Source: Intrasporangiaceae bacterium URHB0013 (lineage in GTDB: Bacteria > Actinomycetota > Actinomycetes > Actinomycetales > Dermatophilaceae). Taken from it: a stretch of DNA of 64,000 bases. The notes under the pieces were generated by a model that ran no database searches, was not told the origin of the DNA, and worked only from the letters and a program-made list of their open reading frames with translations. Where the stretch lies: the NCBI GenBank assembly GCA_000620545.1, contig JIBA01000017.1:172873-236872 (forward strand), given 5' to 3'. Position 1 is the first letter of the stretch; each line of letters begins with the position of its first letter. This document shows positions 9,747 through 18,520 of this stretch, in pieces. Both the position numbers and the translations under genes were made by a program.

Positions 9747-10589
9747 ATGGCTCGGCACATCATGACCCTCACCTGCGACGACAGACCCGGCATCGTCGCC
9801 GCGGTGTCCGCGGCGCTGCTCGCCGTCTCGGCGAACATCGTCGAGAACCAGCAGTACTCCGACGAGGACACCGGCCTCTTCTTCATGCGCACCGTCTTCG
9901 ACGCCGATCCGCACGAGGTGGAGCAGGTCCTGCAAGCCGTGCGGGACAGTCCCGCCATCGCGCACCACCACCTGGCGGCCCGACCCGACGACGAGCACTG
10001 CCGCACCATCATCCTCGTCAGCAAGTTCGACCACTGCCTCCTCGACCTGCTGCACCGCTGGAAGTCCGGCGACCTGCCCATCGACATCGTGGGGGTCGTC
10101 AGCAACCACGAGGACTGCCGAGGCCTCGTCGAGTACTACGGGCTGCCCTTCACCGTCATCCCCGTCACGCGGGACACCAAGCCGGACGCGGAGGCGGAGC
10201 TGCTGCGCCTCGTCGAGACCAACGACGTCGGCCTCGTCGTCCTGGCCCGCTACATGCAGATCCTCAGCGACGGCCTGTGTCGCGCGCTCGAGGGTCGCGC
10301 CATCAACATCCACCACTCGTTCCTGCCCGGCTTCAAGGGCGCCAAGCCCTACCACCAGGCGCACGACCGCGGCGTGAAGCTGATCGGGGCGTCAGCGCAC
10401 TACGTGACGGCGGACCTCGACGAGGGACCGATCATCGAGCAGGACGTCGTGCGCGTCACCCACGCCGAGTCTCCTGAGCGCCTCGTCGCGATCGGTCGCG
10501 ACGTCGAGCGTCGAGTCCTGTCCCGCGCGGTCCGCGACCACGCCGAGTCGCGCGTGTTCCTGTCCGGCCGGCGCACCATCGTCTTCTGA
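9747..10589 (+). CDS. purU: Formyltetrahydrofolate deformylase PurU
   Basis: The 280-residue protein has an N-terminal ACT domain (MTLTCDDRPGIVAAVSAALL) and a formyltransferase-type catalytic domain. The Asn-His-Asp catalytic set is visible: INIHHSFLPGFKGAKPYHQA and the later HYVTADLDEGPII. PurU hydrolyses 10-formyl-THF to formate and THF, balancing one-carbon units and supplying formate for purine synthesis. The length is standard. ATG 9747 starts exactly at the conserved N-terminus. The gene is divergent from comEA and convergent with plsY. Confidence 0.95.
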   Translation: MARHIMTLTCDDRPGIVAAVSAALLAVSANIVENQQYSDEDTGLFFMRTVFDADPHEVEQVLQAVRDSPAIAHHHLAARPDDEHCRTIILVSKFDHCLLDLLHRWKSGDLPIDIVGVVSNHEDCRGLVEYYGLPFTVIPVTRDTKPDAEAELLRLVETNDVGLVVLARYMQILSDGLCRALEGRAINIHHSFLPGFKGAKPYHQAHDRGVKLIGASAHYVTADLDEGPIIEQDVVRVTHAESPERLVAIGRDVERRVLSRAVRDHAESRVFLSGRRTIVF

Positions 10590-10601
10590 GATCGGCCGGA
10601 T

Positions 10602-10680
10602 CCCGCAACACACCCGGCAACGGTCGCCATGCTCTGGTTGCAACCGGTCCGAGCTGACCGTTTCCGGGTGTGTTGCCGGG
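10602..10680. terminator. Large inverted repeat between convergent purU and plsY
   Basis: The left arm (10602-10625) and right arm (10656-10680) are near-perfect inverted copies of about 24 bp containing CAACACACCCGG. The 30-base loop contains its own perfect palindrome GGTTGCAACC (10636-10645). The position between convergent genes suggests bidirectional termination, but no T-run follows and the arms are unusually long. Confidence 0.6.
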
Positions 10681-10697
10681 CGGTGGTGTGGGATCGA

Positions 10698-11300
10698 TCA
10701 GGGGAGGTGCCGCTGTCGCCACCAGCCCACGACGTTGTTCTTGTGGCGAGCGAGGACGAGCAGTCCGATCGCCATGAGCCACAGGCCGGTCCAAGCGTCA
10801 CCGGGCGCGTGACCGGTCCAGATGAGGACCGCGATGACGAGCATCGAGAGAGCGCCGAAGATCGAGCCGGCCGCGACCCACCGGGTGAGCGCGACCGCTA
10901 TGCCGAAGACCACGACGACGACCAGGGCAACCCAGGGGTGCACACCGAGGATCGCTCCGAGCGTCGTTGCGACCCCCTTGCCACCGCGTCCCTTGAGGAA
11001 GGGCGACCAGATGTGGCCGAGCACGGCCGCGATACCGACGGCGTATGCCGCGTGGGCACCGAAGAGCTGGCCCGCGACGACGGTGGGGACGAGTCCCTTG
11101 AGGACGTCGAGCACGCCGACGACGACGCCCCACTTGCGGCCGAGAACCCTTCCGGCGTTCGTCGCTCCGGGGTTGCCGGACCCGGACGACGCGAGGTCCT
11201 TGCCGAGCAGGCGGGCGATCATCGTGGCCGGGTTGAGGGAGCCGACGAGGAACGCCGCGACCAGTCCGCCCGCCCAGGCGAGCACCGTGCCGATGCTCAC
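10698..11300 (-). CDS. plsY: Glycerol-3-phosphate acyltransferase PlsY
   Basis: This 200-residue membrane protein has the PlsY motifs in order: GSLNPATMIARLLGKD, SGSGNPGATNAGR, GHIWSPFLKGRGGKGVAT and a C-terminal ARHKNN. PlsY transfers the acyl group of acyl-phosphate to glycerol-3-phosphate, the first step of membrane phospholipid synthesis. Five or more hydrophobic helices are visible. Its start overlaps the degV stop by four bases, so degV and plsY are translationally coupled. This may be significant because DegV-type proteins bind fatty acids. Confidence 0.95.
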   Translation of the reverse strand: MSIGTVLAWAGGLVAAFLVGSLNPATMIARLLGKDLASSGSGNPGATNAGRVLGRKWGVVVGVLDVLKGLVPTVVAGQLFGAHAAYAVGIAAVLGHIWSPFLKGRGGKGVATTLGAILGVHPWVALVVVVVFGIAVALTRWVAAGSIFGALSMLVIAVLIWTGHAPGDAWTGLWLMAIGLLVLARHKNNVVGWWRQRHLP

Positions 11301-12193
11301 GACCCGGAGACCTCGCCGGGCGACGGAGTGCGCGGCAACGGTTCATCGAGGCGGGGACACACGGCGATGGCCACGGTGCCGGGTCCCACGTGGGCGCCGA
11401 CGACGGTCCCGAGCTCGACGACGAGCACCTTCGAAGCGCCCGGCACCATGGTGCGCAGCTCCGAGGCGATCTGCTCCGCGCGCGCCGGTGCGTCGAGGTG
11501 GTGGACGGCGATGTCGACGGCGGCGCCGAGCTTCTCGACCTGCGCGACGACCATCGCCTCGATGCGGGCGACGGCACGTGACGACGTGCGCACCTTCTCC
11601 ACCGGCACGATGCGCCCGCCGCGGACGGCGAGGATCGGCTTGATCGCCAGGGCGGAGCCGACGAGGGCCGAGGCTGCGCCGATGCGGCCACCTCGACGCA
11701 GGTGCTCGAGCGTGTCGACGTAGAAGAGCACCCCCGAGGGTTCGAGACGTGAACGCACGGCATCGAGCACCGCGGTCACGTCCGCTCCCCCGACGGCCGC
11801 CTCCGCTGCGCTGACGACGGCGAACCCCATCGCCATCCCGATGGTCTCGCTGTCGACGACCTCGACCGGGACCGGCGACTCGGCCGCTGCGAGCCGGGCC
11901 GCCTCCACGGTGCCCGACATCTGCGACGACAGGTGGATCGAGACGATCGCCGTCGCCCCGTCGTCGGCCAGACGCTGGTACGTCTCGGCGAAGACCTGCG
12001 GGGTCGGGCGCGAGGTCGTGACGATCGTGTACTCGCGCAGTGCAGCCGCGACCTGGGCGGCCGAGATGTCGCGCCCCTCGACGTGGTCACGGCCCCCGAC
12101 GACGACGTGGAGCGGGACCACCTCGATACCGTGCTGCTCGACGACGTCACCGGGCAGGTAGGCCGTCGAGTCGGTGACGATCCTCGTGGTCAC
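11297..12193 (-). CDS. DegV family fatty-acid-binding protein
   Basis: The 298-residue product has DegV signatures: MTTRIVTDSTAYLP at the N-terminus, TTSRPTPQVF near residue 59, HLSSQMSGT near residue 86 and the C-terminal domain with SALAIKPILAVRGGRI. DegV/FakB proteins bind a fatty acid in an internal tunnel; in FakAB systems they present it to a kinase that makes acyl-phosphate, the substrate of PlsY. Coupling to plsY here fits that pathway, although no fakA is in the window. GGAAGGAG lies seven bases before GTG 12193. Confidence 0.92.
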   Translation of the reverse strand: MTTRIVTDSTAYLPGDVVEQHGIEVVPLHVVVGGRDHVEGRDISAAQVAAALREYTIVTTSRPTPQVFAETYQRLADDGATAIVSIHLSSQMSGTVEAARLAAAESPVPVEVVDSETIGMAMGFAVVSAAEAAVGGADVTAVLDAVRSRLEPSGVLFYVDTLEHLRRGGRIGAASALVGSALAIKPILAVRGGRIVPVEKVRTSSRAVARIEAMVVAQVEKLGAAVDIAVHHLDAPARAEQIASELRTMVPGASKVLVVELGTVVGAHVGPGTVAIAVCPRLDEPLPRTPSPGEVSGS

Positions 12194-12245
12194 GTCCCGC
12201 TCCTTCCGTCGTCGTGGTCAGCAAGAGGTCAGCCGGGATCAGCGC

Positions 12246-15185
12246 TCACATCGGGACGACGTTGACAAGCTTCGGCGCCCGCACGATGACGGTGCGGATG
12301 CCGCCCTCGGTCGCCGACCTCACCTTGTCACGGCCGAGCGCAAGCTCGCGCAGGTCCTCCTCGGAGATGTCCGGGCTGACCTCGACGCGGTCGCGGACCT
12401 TGCCCTTGATCTGGATGACGCAGGTGACCTGCTCCTCGACGATCTTGGCGGGGTCGCTCACCGGGAAGGCGGCATACGCGACTCCGCCGTCGTGACCGAG
12501 CCGCTGCCACAGCTCCTCGGCGATGTGCGGGGCGACGGGCGCCAGCATGAGCACCATGGCCTCGACTGCCTCGCGCGGCGGGGCGTCGAGCTTCGTCACG
12601 GCGTTGTTGAGCTCGATGAGCTTGGCGATGGCCGTGTTGAAGCGGAGGGCCTCGTAGTCGTCGCGGACACCGGCGATCGTCTGGTGCAGCTGCGTCGTCA
12701 ACGCCTGGTCCATGGGCTCCTCCGTGATCCGCACCGCACCGGTCGCCTCGTCGACGACGTTGCGCCACAGTCGCTGCAGGAACCGCTGGCTGCCGACGAC
12801 CGCTCGGATCTCCCACGGCTTGGACAGCTCCAGCGGACCCATCGACATCTCGTAGACCCGGAAGGTGTCGGCGCCGTAGGCGTCGTACATCTCGTCTGGG
12901 CTGACCGAGTTCTTCAGCGACTTGCCGATCTTGCCGTACTCACGGTTGACCGGCTGCGACTCCCAGGTGAACGTCGGCTCGGCGCCGTGACCGCCCGGGT
13001 GCTCCTCGACCTCCGACGCGGTGACGTACTGACCGCGGCTGTCGGTGTAGGCGTACGCCTGGATGTACCCCTGCGAGAAGTACTTCCGGAAGGGCTCCTC
13101 GCTGCGCACGTGGCCGAGATCGAACAGGACCTTGTGCCAGAAGCGGGCGTAGAGCAGGTGCAGCACCGCGTGCTCGACACCGCCGACGTAGAGGTCGACG
13201 CCCCCCGGGTCACGGGTGCCCGCCGGGGCGCCCTCGACCGGGGTGTCGTGTCGGCCCAGCCAGTAGGCCTCGTTGGCCGGGTCGACGAACGCCTCGTGGT
13301 TGGCCGGGTCGAGGTAGCGCAGGTAGTACCAGCACGAACCCGCCCAGTTGGGCATCGTGTTCGTCTCCCGGCGGAACCTGCGCACGCCACGGCCGTCGCC
13401 GAGGTCCTTCTCGACCTCCACCCACTCGGGCACCCGGCTCAGCGGCGGCTCGGGGCTGCTCTGCGCATCCTCGGGGTCGAACGTCTTGGGGCTGTAGTCG
13501 GGCACGTCCGGCAGGGTCAGGGGCAGCTCGTCGTCGGGAACGGCATACGCCACCCCGTCCTCGTCGAACATGATGGGGAACGGCTCTCCCCAGTACCGCT
13601 GGCGGCTGAAGAGCCAGTCGCGGATGCGGTAGCTGATGGTGCCTTCGCCGAGCCCCTCGGCCTCGAGGAAGTCGATGATGCGGGCCTTGGCGTCCGCGAC
13701 GTGCAGGCCGTCGAGCGAGATCCTGTCGTTGGTGGAGTTGATGGCGACGCCGTCACCGAGGAAGGGCTCGTCGTCGGGGTGGCCCTCGGCCGGCTGGACG
13801 GTGCGGATGATCGGGATGCCGAACTTCTCGGCGAACTCCCAGTCGCGGGTGTCCTGGCCGGGCACGGCCATGATCGCGCCCGTGCCGTAGCCCATCAGCA
13901 CGTAGTCGGCGACGAAGACGGGAACACGTTCTCCTGTCAGCGGATTGGTGGCCCACGAGCCGGTGAAGACACCGGTCTTGTCCTTGCCCTCGGTCTGCCG
14001 CTCGACGTCACCCTTGCGAGACGCGGCGAGCTGGTATGCCGTCACGGCCTCCTTCGGGGTCGCGGCCGCGTCAGCGTCCGCCCCCTTCCAGGCGTCCTTG
14101 GTGCCCTCGGGCCACGCGCCGGCCGGGACGAGCGCGTCGACGAGTGGGTGCTCGGGCGCGATGACCATGAAGGTCGCTCCGAAGATCGTGTCCGGTCGGG
14201 TCGTGAAGACGTCGATGCCATCGTCCTCGCCGGTGCCCGTGACGACGGGGAAGGTGACACGGGCGCCCTTGGACCGGCCGATCCAGTTGCGCTGCATCAG
14301 CTTGACCTTCTCGGGCCAGTCGACGGCGTCGAGGTCGTCGGCCAGGCGGTCGGCATACGCGGTGATGCGCATCTTCCACTGGCTGAGGTTGCGACGGAAC
14401 ACCGGGTAGTTGCCGCGCTCGGAGCGGCCCTCGTTGGTGACCTCCTCGTTGGAGAGCACGGTGCCCAGGCCGGGGCACCAGTTGACCGGTGCCTCGGACG
14501 TGTAGGCGAGGCGGTGGCCCTCGAGGACCCTGGCGCGCTCCGTGGCCGACAGGTCGGCCCAGCCGCGGCCATCGGCGTCGACCACCGCGCGACGACCGGA
14601 CTCGAACTCCTCGACGAGCTCGCTGATCGGACGCGCCCGGCCGCGGCCACCGTCCTCGCGCACCGCGTCGGCGTCGTACCACGCGTCCCAGATCTGCAGG
14701 AAGATCCACTGCGTCCAGCGGTAGTACTCGTCGTCGATCGTCGCGAACGTGCGGCGGTTGTCGAACCCCAGGCCGAGCCGGCGCAGCTGGCGCCTCATGT
14801 TCGTCATGTTCTCCTCGGTGGTCTTCCGAGGGTGCTGGCCGGTCTGGACGGCGTACTGCTCCGCTGGCAGCCCGAACGCGTCGTAGCCGAGGGCGTGCAG
14901 GACGTTCTTGCCCAGCATCCGGTGGAACCGGCTGTAGACGTCGGTCGCGATGTAGCCGAGCGGATGGCCGACGTGCAGTCCCACGCCCGAGGGGTACGGG
15001 AACATGTCGAGGACGATGAGCTTCTCGCCGCGCGCGGCGACCTTCTCGGGCTCCGCCCACGGCCCGGCGGGGTTGGGGGCGTTGAACGTGCCCTCCTCCT
15101 CCCAACGGTCCTGCCAGGAGGTCTCGATCTGCTGCGCCATCGCTGCCGTGTAGCGGAACGGGATGTCGTTGCTCTGCTCGCTCAT
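12246..15185 (-). CDS. leuS: Leucyl-tRNA synthetase
   Basis: This 979-residue class I synthetase has its HIGH-type motif as HVGH (residues 71-74), a large editing insertion and a KMSKS-type loop that reads KIGKSLKNS. It charges tRNA-Leu with leucine and edits mischarged tRNA. ATG 15185 ([10 protein letters not shown]) was chosen because the frame upstream runs through a structured leader and GAGAG lies just before this start. The leader (15186-15325) encodes a leucine-rich peptide and a Rho-independent terminator, so expression is probably controlled by ribosome-mediated attenuation. The gene is followed on the same strand by degV and plsY. Confidence 0.97.
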   Translation of the reverse strand: MSEQSNDIPFRYTAAMAQQIETSWQDRWEEEGTFNAPNPAGPWAEPEKVAARGEKLIVLDMFPYPSGVGLHVGHPLGYIATDVYSRFHRMLGKNVLHALGYDAFGLPAEQYAVQTGQHPRKTTEENMTNMRRQLRRLGLGFDNRRTFATIDDEYYRWTQWIFLQIWDAWYDADAVREDGGRGRARPISELVEEFESGRRAVVDADGRGWADLSATERARVLEGHRLAYTSEAPVNWCPGLGTVLSNEEVTNEGRSERGNYPVFRRNLSQWKMRITAYADRLADDLDAVDWPEKVKLMQRNWIGRSKGARVTFPVVTGTGEDDGIDVFTTRPDTIFGATFMVIAPEHPLVDALVPAGAWPEGTKDAWKGADADAAATPKEAVTAYQLAASRKGDVERQTEGKDKTGVFTGSWATNPLTGERVPVFVADYVLMGYGTGAIMAVPGQDTRDWEFAEKFGIPIIRTVQPAEGHPDDEPFLGDGVAINSTNDRISLDGLHVADAKARIIDFLEAEGLGEGTISYRIRDWLFSRQRYWGEPFPIMFDEDGVAYAVPDDELPLTLPDVPDYSPKTFDPEDAQSSPEPPLSRVPEWVEVEKDLGDGRGVRRFRRETNTMPNWAGSCWYYLRYLDPANHEAFVDPANEAYWLGRHDTPVEGAPAGTRDPGGVDLYVGGVEHAVLHLLYARFWHKVLFDLGHVRSEEPFRKYFSQGYIQAYAYTDSRGQYVTASEVEEHPGGHGAEPTFTWESQPVNREYGKIGKSLKNSVSPDEMYDAYGADTFRVYEMSMGPLELSKPWEIRAVVGSQRFLQRLWRNVVDEATGAVRITEEPMDQALTTQLHQTIAGVRDDYEALRFNTAIAKLIELNNAVTKLDAPPREAVEAMVLMLAPVAPHIAEELWQRLGHDGGVAYAAFPVSDPAKIVEEQVTCVIQIKGKVRDRVEVSPDISEEDLRELALGRDKVRSATEGGIRTVIVRAPKLVNVVPM

Positions 15186-15216
15186 GTCCACTCTCTCGTC
15201 GCTGCTCGGTCTGGGC

Positions 15217-15243
15217 AAAAGAAAACCCCTCGCACAGGAGGGG
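15217..15243 (-). terminator. Attenuator terminator in the leuS leader
   Basis: On the minus strand a perfect six-bp stem CCCCTC/GAGGGG with a six-base loop is followed by TTTTCTTTT, a textbook intrinsic terminator. It lies 32 bases upstream of leuS and downstream of the leader peptide, so it must be bypassed for leuS to be made. Confidence 0.85.
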
Positions 15244-15246
15244 AGG

Positions 15247-15285
15247 CCGCGTTGATGTCGGGAGTCCCGACCTTCGTCAACGCGG
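15247..15285 (-). promoter_or_regulatory. Stem-loop between leader peptide and attenuator
   Basis: A nine-bp outer stem (CCGCGTTGA with TCAACGCGG) and a six-bp inner stem (GTCGGG with CCCGAC) form one long hairpin. Its 5' side on the RNA overlaps the last codons and stop of the leader peptide, so ribosome position would decide whether it folds. By eye I do not find a clear antiterminator pairing with the terminator stem. Confidence 0.7.
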
Positions 15286-15312
15286 CTGCGGAAGGAGCAG
15301 CAGTACAGCCAT
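15277..15312 (-). CDS. Leucine-rich leader peptide [11 protein letters not shown] upstream of leuS
   Basis: A complete 11-codon frame, ATG to TGA, contains four consecutive leucine codons (CTG CTG CTC CTT, 15303-15292), including the uncommon CTT. It is followed by a hairpin overlapping its stop and by an intrinsic terminator before leuS. Such peptides act as leucine sensors: scarce charged tRNA-Leu stalls the ribosome and favours read-through. A -10-like TAGCCT lies seven bases before the ATG, so the transcript probably begins at the peptide's start codon. The peptide is in a different frame from leuS. Confidence 0.8.
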   Translation of the reverse strand: MAVLLLLPQPR

Positions 15313-15319
15313 GCGCCCA

Positions 15320-15325
15320 AGGCTA
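15320..15325 (-). promoter_or_regulatory. -10 element for the leuS leader transcript
   Basis: TAGCCT (15325 to 15320, minus strand) is seven bases upstream of the leader-peptide ATG at 15312, the spacing expected for a leaderless transcript. No clear -35 box is seen. Confidence 0.55.
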
Positions 15326-15361
15326 GCGCAGCCCTCCACCCCGTTTCCCTGGTAGGGCCGC

Positions 15362-16009
15362 TCAGCGGAAGAGGGCGACGACGATGAGGGTCTGGGCCAC
15401 GTGGTAGGTGACGATGACGGTGAGCGGCGCCCAGCGGCGCTCACGGACGAAACGGTCGTGCCCCAGCACGGCGTCGGAGGTCACGAAGACCGCGCACCCG
15501 AGCAGCAGCAGCCAGTCGCCCGTCCAGGCGGCAGCGAGCACGAGCGCGCTGAGGACGAGCTGGTAGACGAACACCGGGCCCTTCTGCGGGCCCGAGTGAC
15601 GCACGATGTCCCGTCCGACCTTCGCGTGCAGCAGCACCAGGGCGGGCACGGCGACGAGCAGCGGCCACGGGAAGCCGTCGACCCGGGACGTCTCGAGGAT
15701 CGCCCAGACGTAGGCGACGTGGGCCACGAGGAAGGCACCGAGCCCCACGAGGAACCTCGTCTCGGTCGCGTGCAGCAACGCGATGTCGCCGAGGAGGCAG
15801 AACGCGAGCGCGACCACCACCGGCAACAGGGGCGGCGAGCTCGGTACCCGGCCCTCCCAGTAGAGCGACCACGCGAGTCCCATGAGGAGGAGCACGACGA
15901 GCGGCTTGGTGATCCGTTCGACGACGAGGTCGCCGCGCAGGACGGAACCCCAGTTGATGAGGGCCGTCACCCCGAGAGCCACGCTGATAACCCACAGATG
16001 GGTGGTCAC
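15362..16009 (-). CDS. YhhN/TMEM86 family membrane protein (lysoplasmalogenase-like)
   Basis: From GTG 16009 the product is 215 residues with about eight hydrophobic helices. The family core is visible as [15 protein letters not shown] (about residue 34), [12 protein letters not shown] (about residue 68) and [14 protein letters not shown] near residue 180, where polar residues in the helices form the active site in YhhN/TMEM86 proteins. TMEM86 members hydrolyse the vinyl-ether bond of lysoplasmalogens; the bacterial substrate is less certain. The start was placed at VTTHLWVIS because the longer open frame is the shadow of the divergent thioesterase-like gene. Confidence 0.82.
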   Translation of the reverse strand: MTTHLWVISVALGVTALINWGSVLRGDLVVERITKPLVVLLLMGLAWSLYWEGRVPSSPPLLPVVVALAFCLLGDIALLHATETRFLVGLGAFLVAHVAYVWAILETSRVDGFPWPLLVAVPALVLLHAKVGRDIVRHSGPQKGPVFVYQLVLSALVLAAAWTGDWLLLLGCAVFVTSDAVLGHDRFVRERRWAPLTVIVTYHVAQTLIVVALFR

Positions 16010-16120
16010 GAGCCCAGATTCGCAGCCGCGCCTCAGGTTGGCGGCACCAGACACGCGACGAGGTCCCACCACCTGTCGAGACGAATCGGCGATCGCGCCG
16101 TTCTCTGCGAGACTCGTCCA

Positions 16121-16495
16121 ATGCCCATGCGCAAGTTCCAGCACACCGTCACCGCCGACGACACGTCCGCCCGGGTCGGCAGCGGTGACCTCGACGTCCT
16201 CGCGACACCGCGTCTGATCACGTGGTGCGAGAACGCCGCCTTCCAGGTCTGCAAGCAGAACATCGACGACGACCACACGACGGTCGGCACGATGGTGAAG
16301 ATCGAGCACGTGAAGGGCAGTGCGGTCGGCTCCGAAGTCACCGTGCTGTGTGCCGAGCCGATCAACGACGGCCGTCGTCTCGTGTGCCACGTCGCCGTCA
16401 GGGACTCCGACGGCGAGGAGATCGCCAAGGGCGAGATCCACCGTGCCGTCGTCGATCCGGACCGCTTCATGAGCAAGTGCCAGCGGGTGCTCTGA
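16121..16495 (+). CDS. Hotdog-fold thioesterase-like protein
   Basis: This 124-residue protein has the compact hotdog pattern: LDVLATPRLITWCENAA helix, DHTTVGTMVKIEHVKGSAVGS strand region and IAKGEIHRAVVD at the end. The layout resembles the fluoroacetyl-CoA thioesterase-like (FlK) group, in which a Thr, Glu and His form the active site; Glu46 (WCENA), Thr59 (VGTMV region) and His85-type positions are plausible but not proven here. The gene is divergent from the YhhN gene. Its stop codon lies in the first unit of a 22-bp tandem repeat. Confidence 0.8.
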   Translation: MPMRKFQHTVTADDTSARVGSGDLDVLATPRLITWCENAAFQVCKQNIDDDHTTVGTMVKIEHVKGSAVGSEVTVLCAEPINDGRRLVCHVAVRDSDGEEIAKGEIHRAVVDPDRFMSKCQRVL

Positions 16496-16577
16496 CCCGG
16501 AGGTTCCCGCCCTCTGACCGAGGGTCAGCGGCCTCTGACCCGAGGTTCACCCGCCTCTGACGCGGAAGTCCGCCTGC
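16490..16577 (+). repeat. Degenerate 21-22 bp tandem repeat, four copies
   Basis: Units starting at 16490, 16512, 16533 and 16555 all begin CTCTGAC and continue with a C/G-rich half that can pair locally, for example TGACC-gag-GGTCA in unit 2 and GCGGA-ag-TCCGC in unit 4. The array begins over the stop codon of the thioesterase-like gene and fills the gap to the convergent gene at 16589. Confidence 0.7.
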
Positions 16578-16588
16578 TTCGGCACCGG

Positions 16589-17200
16589 TCAGAGCACGTA
16601 GGCGTCGCCGTCCCGGTGGAAACCCAGGCTCTCGTAATAGGGCTCGACCATGTCGGGCGGCGTCAGCACCCGCCGGAACCCGTGCCGGCGGAACGGCCCC
16701 TCCGGCCCGAAGACGAACTCGCCCGGAGTGACGTCCCGGTGACGCGGGGTCACCCAGTCGAGCAGCAGCTGCGCGGTGCCCTCCCCCGCATCGTGCATCA
16801 GCACGACGCCGACCGCCTCGTCGCCCCGGAGCACGAGGTAGGACAGGTCCCCCGCGAACGGGTCGTGCACGAACTGGGGGTTGTAGCGTCGGATGTCGCC
16901 CTCGTACACCCGGAGAACGTGCCGCAGGTAGGTGTCGTCACCGGCCACCTCGAGCACCTCGTAGACGCCGGGGTCGTGCTTCTCCCGAGACATCTGCGCG
17001 AGGTAGTAGACGTTGATGCCGGCGAGCACGACGTTGAGCCCGACCATCGGCCAGACGTGGTTGAGCGTGTTGTAGACGATGAGTACGACGCAGCCGACGA
17101 GGTTGATGACCCGCAGCCGGCGCAGCTGTGTCTGCAGGAGCGACCAGACGAGGATCGCCGAGCCGACCCACCCGATCGCCTCGAGCCACCAGGTACCCAT
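16589..17200 (-). CDS. YgjV-like membrane protein with GNAT-like C-terminal region
   Basis: The 203-residue product starts with about three membrane helices (EAIGWVGSAILVWSLLQ, RVINLVGCVVLIVYNTLN, VGLNVVLAGINVYYL), a YgjV-type layout. The soluble C-terminal 130 residues resemble an acetyltransferase domain: LSYLVLRGDEAVGVVLM, then FRRHGFRRVLTPP and EPYYESLGFHRDGDAYVL, the end typical of GNAT folds. No classic Q/RxxGxG/A acetyl-CoA loop is seen, so activity is uncertain. TAGGGT lies seven bases before ATG 17200, suggesting leaderless expression. Function is unknown; the fusion is the main clue. Confidence 0.7.
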   Translation of the reverse strand: MGTWWLEAIGWVGSAILVWSLLQTQLRRLRVINLVGCVVLIVYNTLNHVWPMVGLNVVLAGINVYYLAQMSREKHDPGVYEVLEVAGDDTYLRHVLRVYEGDIRRYNPQFVHDPFAGDLSYLVLRGDEAVGVVLMHDAGEGTAQLLLDWVTPRHRDVTPGEFVFGPEGPFRRHGFRRVLTPPDMVEPYYESLGFHRDGDAYVL

Positions 17201-17207
17201 GGGCGCG

Positions 17208-17213
17208 ACCCTA
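17208..17213 (-). promoter_or_regulatory. -10 element for leaderless start at 17200
   Basis: TAGGGT on the minus strand is followed by seven bases and ATG 17200. Confidence 0.5.
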
Positions 17214-17296
17214 GCGCCCGCGGCTGCCGGCCTCGCCTGGATTCGGGGTGATCCGCGCGAGCACGCGGGTGCGGACCACCCCGGTCAGGGGACGGC

Positions 17297-18520
17297 TCAG
17301 GCGTCGGGAGCGACGAACTGCGGCAGCACCGCCTCGAACCGGGAGTCGAGGGTGAGCGACGGCAGGACCTGGCCCTGCTTCTGCGCGTCGGACGCGACCG
17401 AGGCGCCCCACGACGAGGCGCGCAGGCGCTGGTCGGGCGTCCCGTGGTGACTCGCGCTCGCGAAGGCACAGTCACCGACCTGGTAGAGGGACTGCTCGGC
17501 CTCGAGGACACGCCTGGTGTTGAGGGCGAGACCGCGCTTGTGGGTGACGAAGTAGGTGCCGAAGGCGTCGGCCATCAGCTCGGTGCGACGCGTCGCCTCC
17601 GGGCCGGTGAGCGGCGAGCTGAACAGCCCCTTGTCGTACTGCACGTGATGGCCGTACTCGTGGGCGAGGACGGCGCGCGGCCCCACGTCGCCGACACCGA
17701 TGGCGCCCAGCGCGTCGAGCATCCCGTCACCGAAGATGAGCTTGTCGGGCAGCGAGGAGATGACCGGATCCGGGTCGCCCTGCCCGCTGAAGGCGAACGC
17801 GTTGAGGGTGAAGATCGGGTTGTCGCCACGTGCGAGGCCGGGGTCGCTCGTCACGACGTCGGCGACGATGGTGGCGAGCTCCGCCGCGTCGGCCTCGGAC
17901 ACGCCGTAGAGGACGCCGATGAGACGGGCGAGCCGAGCGGGGTCGCGCATGACGTCACCGTGCATCGCCATGAGCTGGATGTCGGAGCCGTCCGTGTCCC
18001 AGAACCTCTGAGCCGCCAGGAACGAGCTCGTCAGCTCGTTGCGCGAGGCCTTGGTCAGGGCGTAGGCCGGGTGTCCCGGGGACCCGAACAGCACCGCGTC
18101 GAACGTGGGGAAGTCCAGTGCGCCGAGCATCGACAGCAGGTCGAGGCTGGACGGGTCGACGCTCGCGAGAAGGCCGGCGACGTAGGCATCGAGGCGAGTC
18201 GGCATGCACCGGTACTGCGTCGGGTCGATGGCTCGGGCCAGGGCGTCCTGCGCCGCGGACCGCTCGACGCCGAACCTCGCGAGCGTGGCCGCCCGGCGGG
18301 CCTGCCAGTCCGCCGGCAGGCGGACCCTCGCCGCCTCGAGCAGCGCGACCGCCCGCGGGTCGGACGTCGCACCGGAGGAGGCCGGACCGCTCTGGGTCCG
18401 GGCGAGGGTCTGCATCTGGACCTGGGGGGCGGGAGCCGCCGTGGCGACCGTGGCTCCGGTGGCCCCCGAGATGGCCAGCGACGTGACGAGTGCGATCGTC
18501 CGGGTCGTGGTCCTGCGCAC
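17297..18520 (-). CDS. Secreted zinc metallopeptidase (HExxH, gluzincin-like)
   Basis: The 407-residue protein begins with a Sec-type signal peptide (RRTTTRT, then a hydrophobic stretch ending ATVATAAPA near residue 30). The catalytic motif HEYGHH is at residues 287-292, followed by RTELMADAFG at 312-321, which supplies candidate third ligand and support residues. This matches neutral zinc metallopeptidase-like proteins of actinobacteria, acting outside the membrane; the substrate is unknown. AAGGAG lies eight bases before GTG 18520. Two Cys residues (104 and about 363) could form a disulfide. Confidence 0.85.
   Translation of the reverse strand: MRRTTTRTIALVTSLAISGATGATVATAAPAPQVQMQTLARTQSGPASSGATSDPRAVALLEAARVRLPADWQARRAATLARFGVERSAAQDALARAIDPTQYRCMPTRLDAYVAGLLASVDPSSLDLLSMLGALDFPTFDAVLFGSPGHPAYALTKASRNELTSSFLAAQRFWDTDGSDIQLMAMHGDVMRDPARLARLIGVLYGVSEADAAELATIVADVVTSDPGLARGDNPIFTLNAFAFSGQGDPDPVISSLPDKLIFGDGMLDALGAIGVGDVGPRAVLAHEYGHHVQYDKGLFSSPLTGPEATRRTELMADAFGTYFVTHKRGLALNTRRVLEAEQSLYQVGDCAFASASHHGTPDQRLRASSWGASVASDAQKQGQVLPSLTLDSRFEAVLPQFVAPDA

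Noticed and set aside
15186..15325. T-box riboswitch in the leuS leader
   Set aside because: No T-box sequence or stem I specifier layout is visible. The Leu-codon peptide and terminator fit attenuation instead.
12174..15326. A 1,050-codon open frame on the plus strand opposite leuS
   Set aside because: The minus-strand frame has full LeuS motifs. The plus frame is a high-GC shadow without recognisable domains.
16010..16441. Longer form of the YhhN family protein
   Set aside because: The extra 144 residues are the antisense of the thioesterase-like gene.
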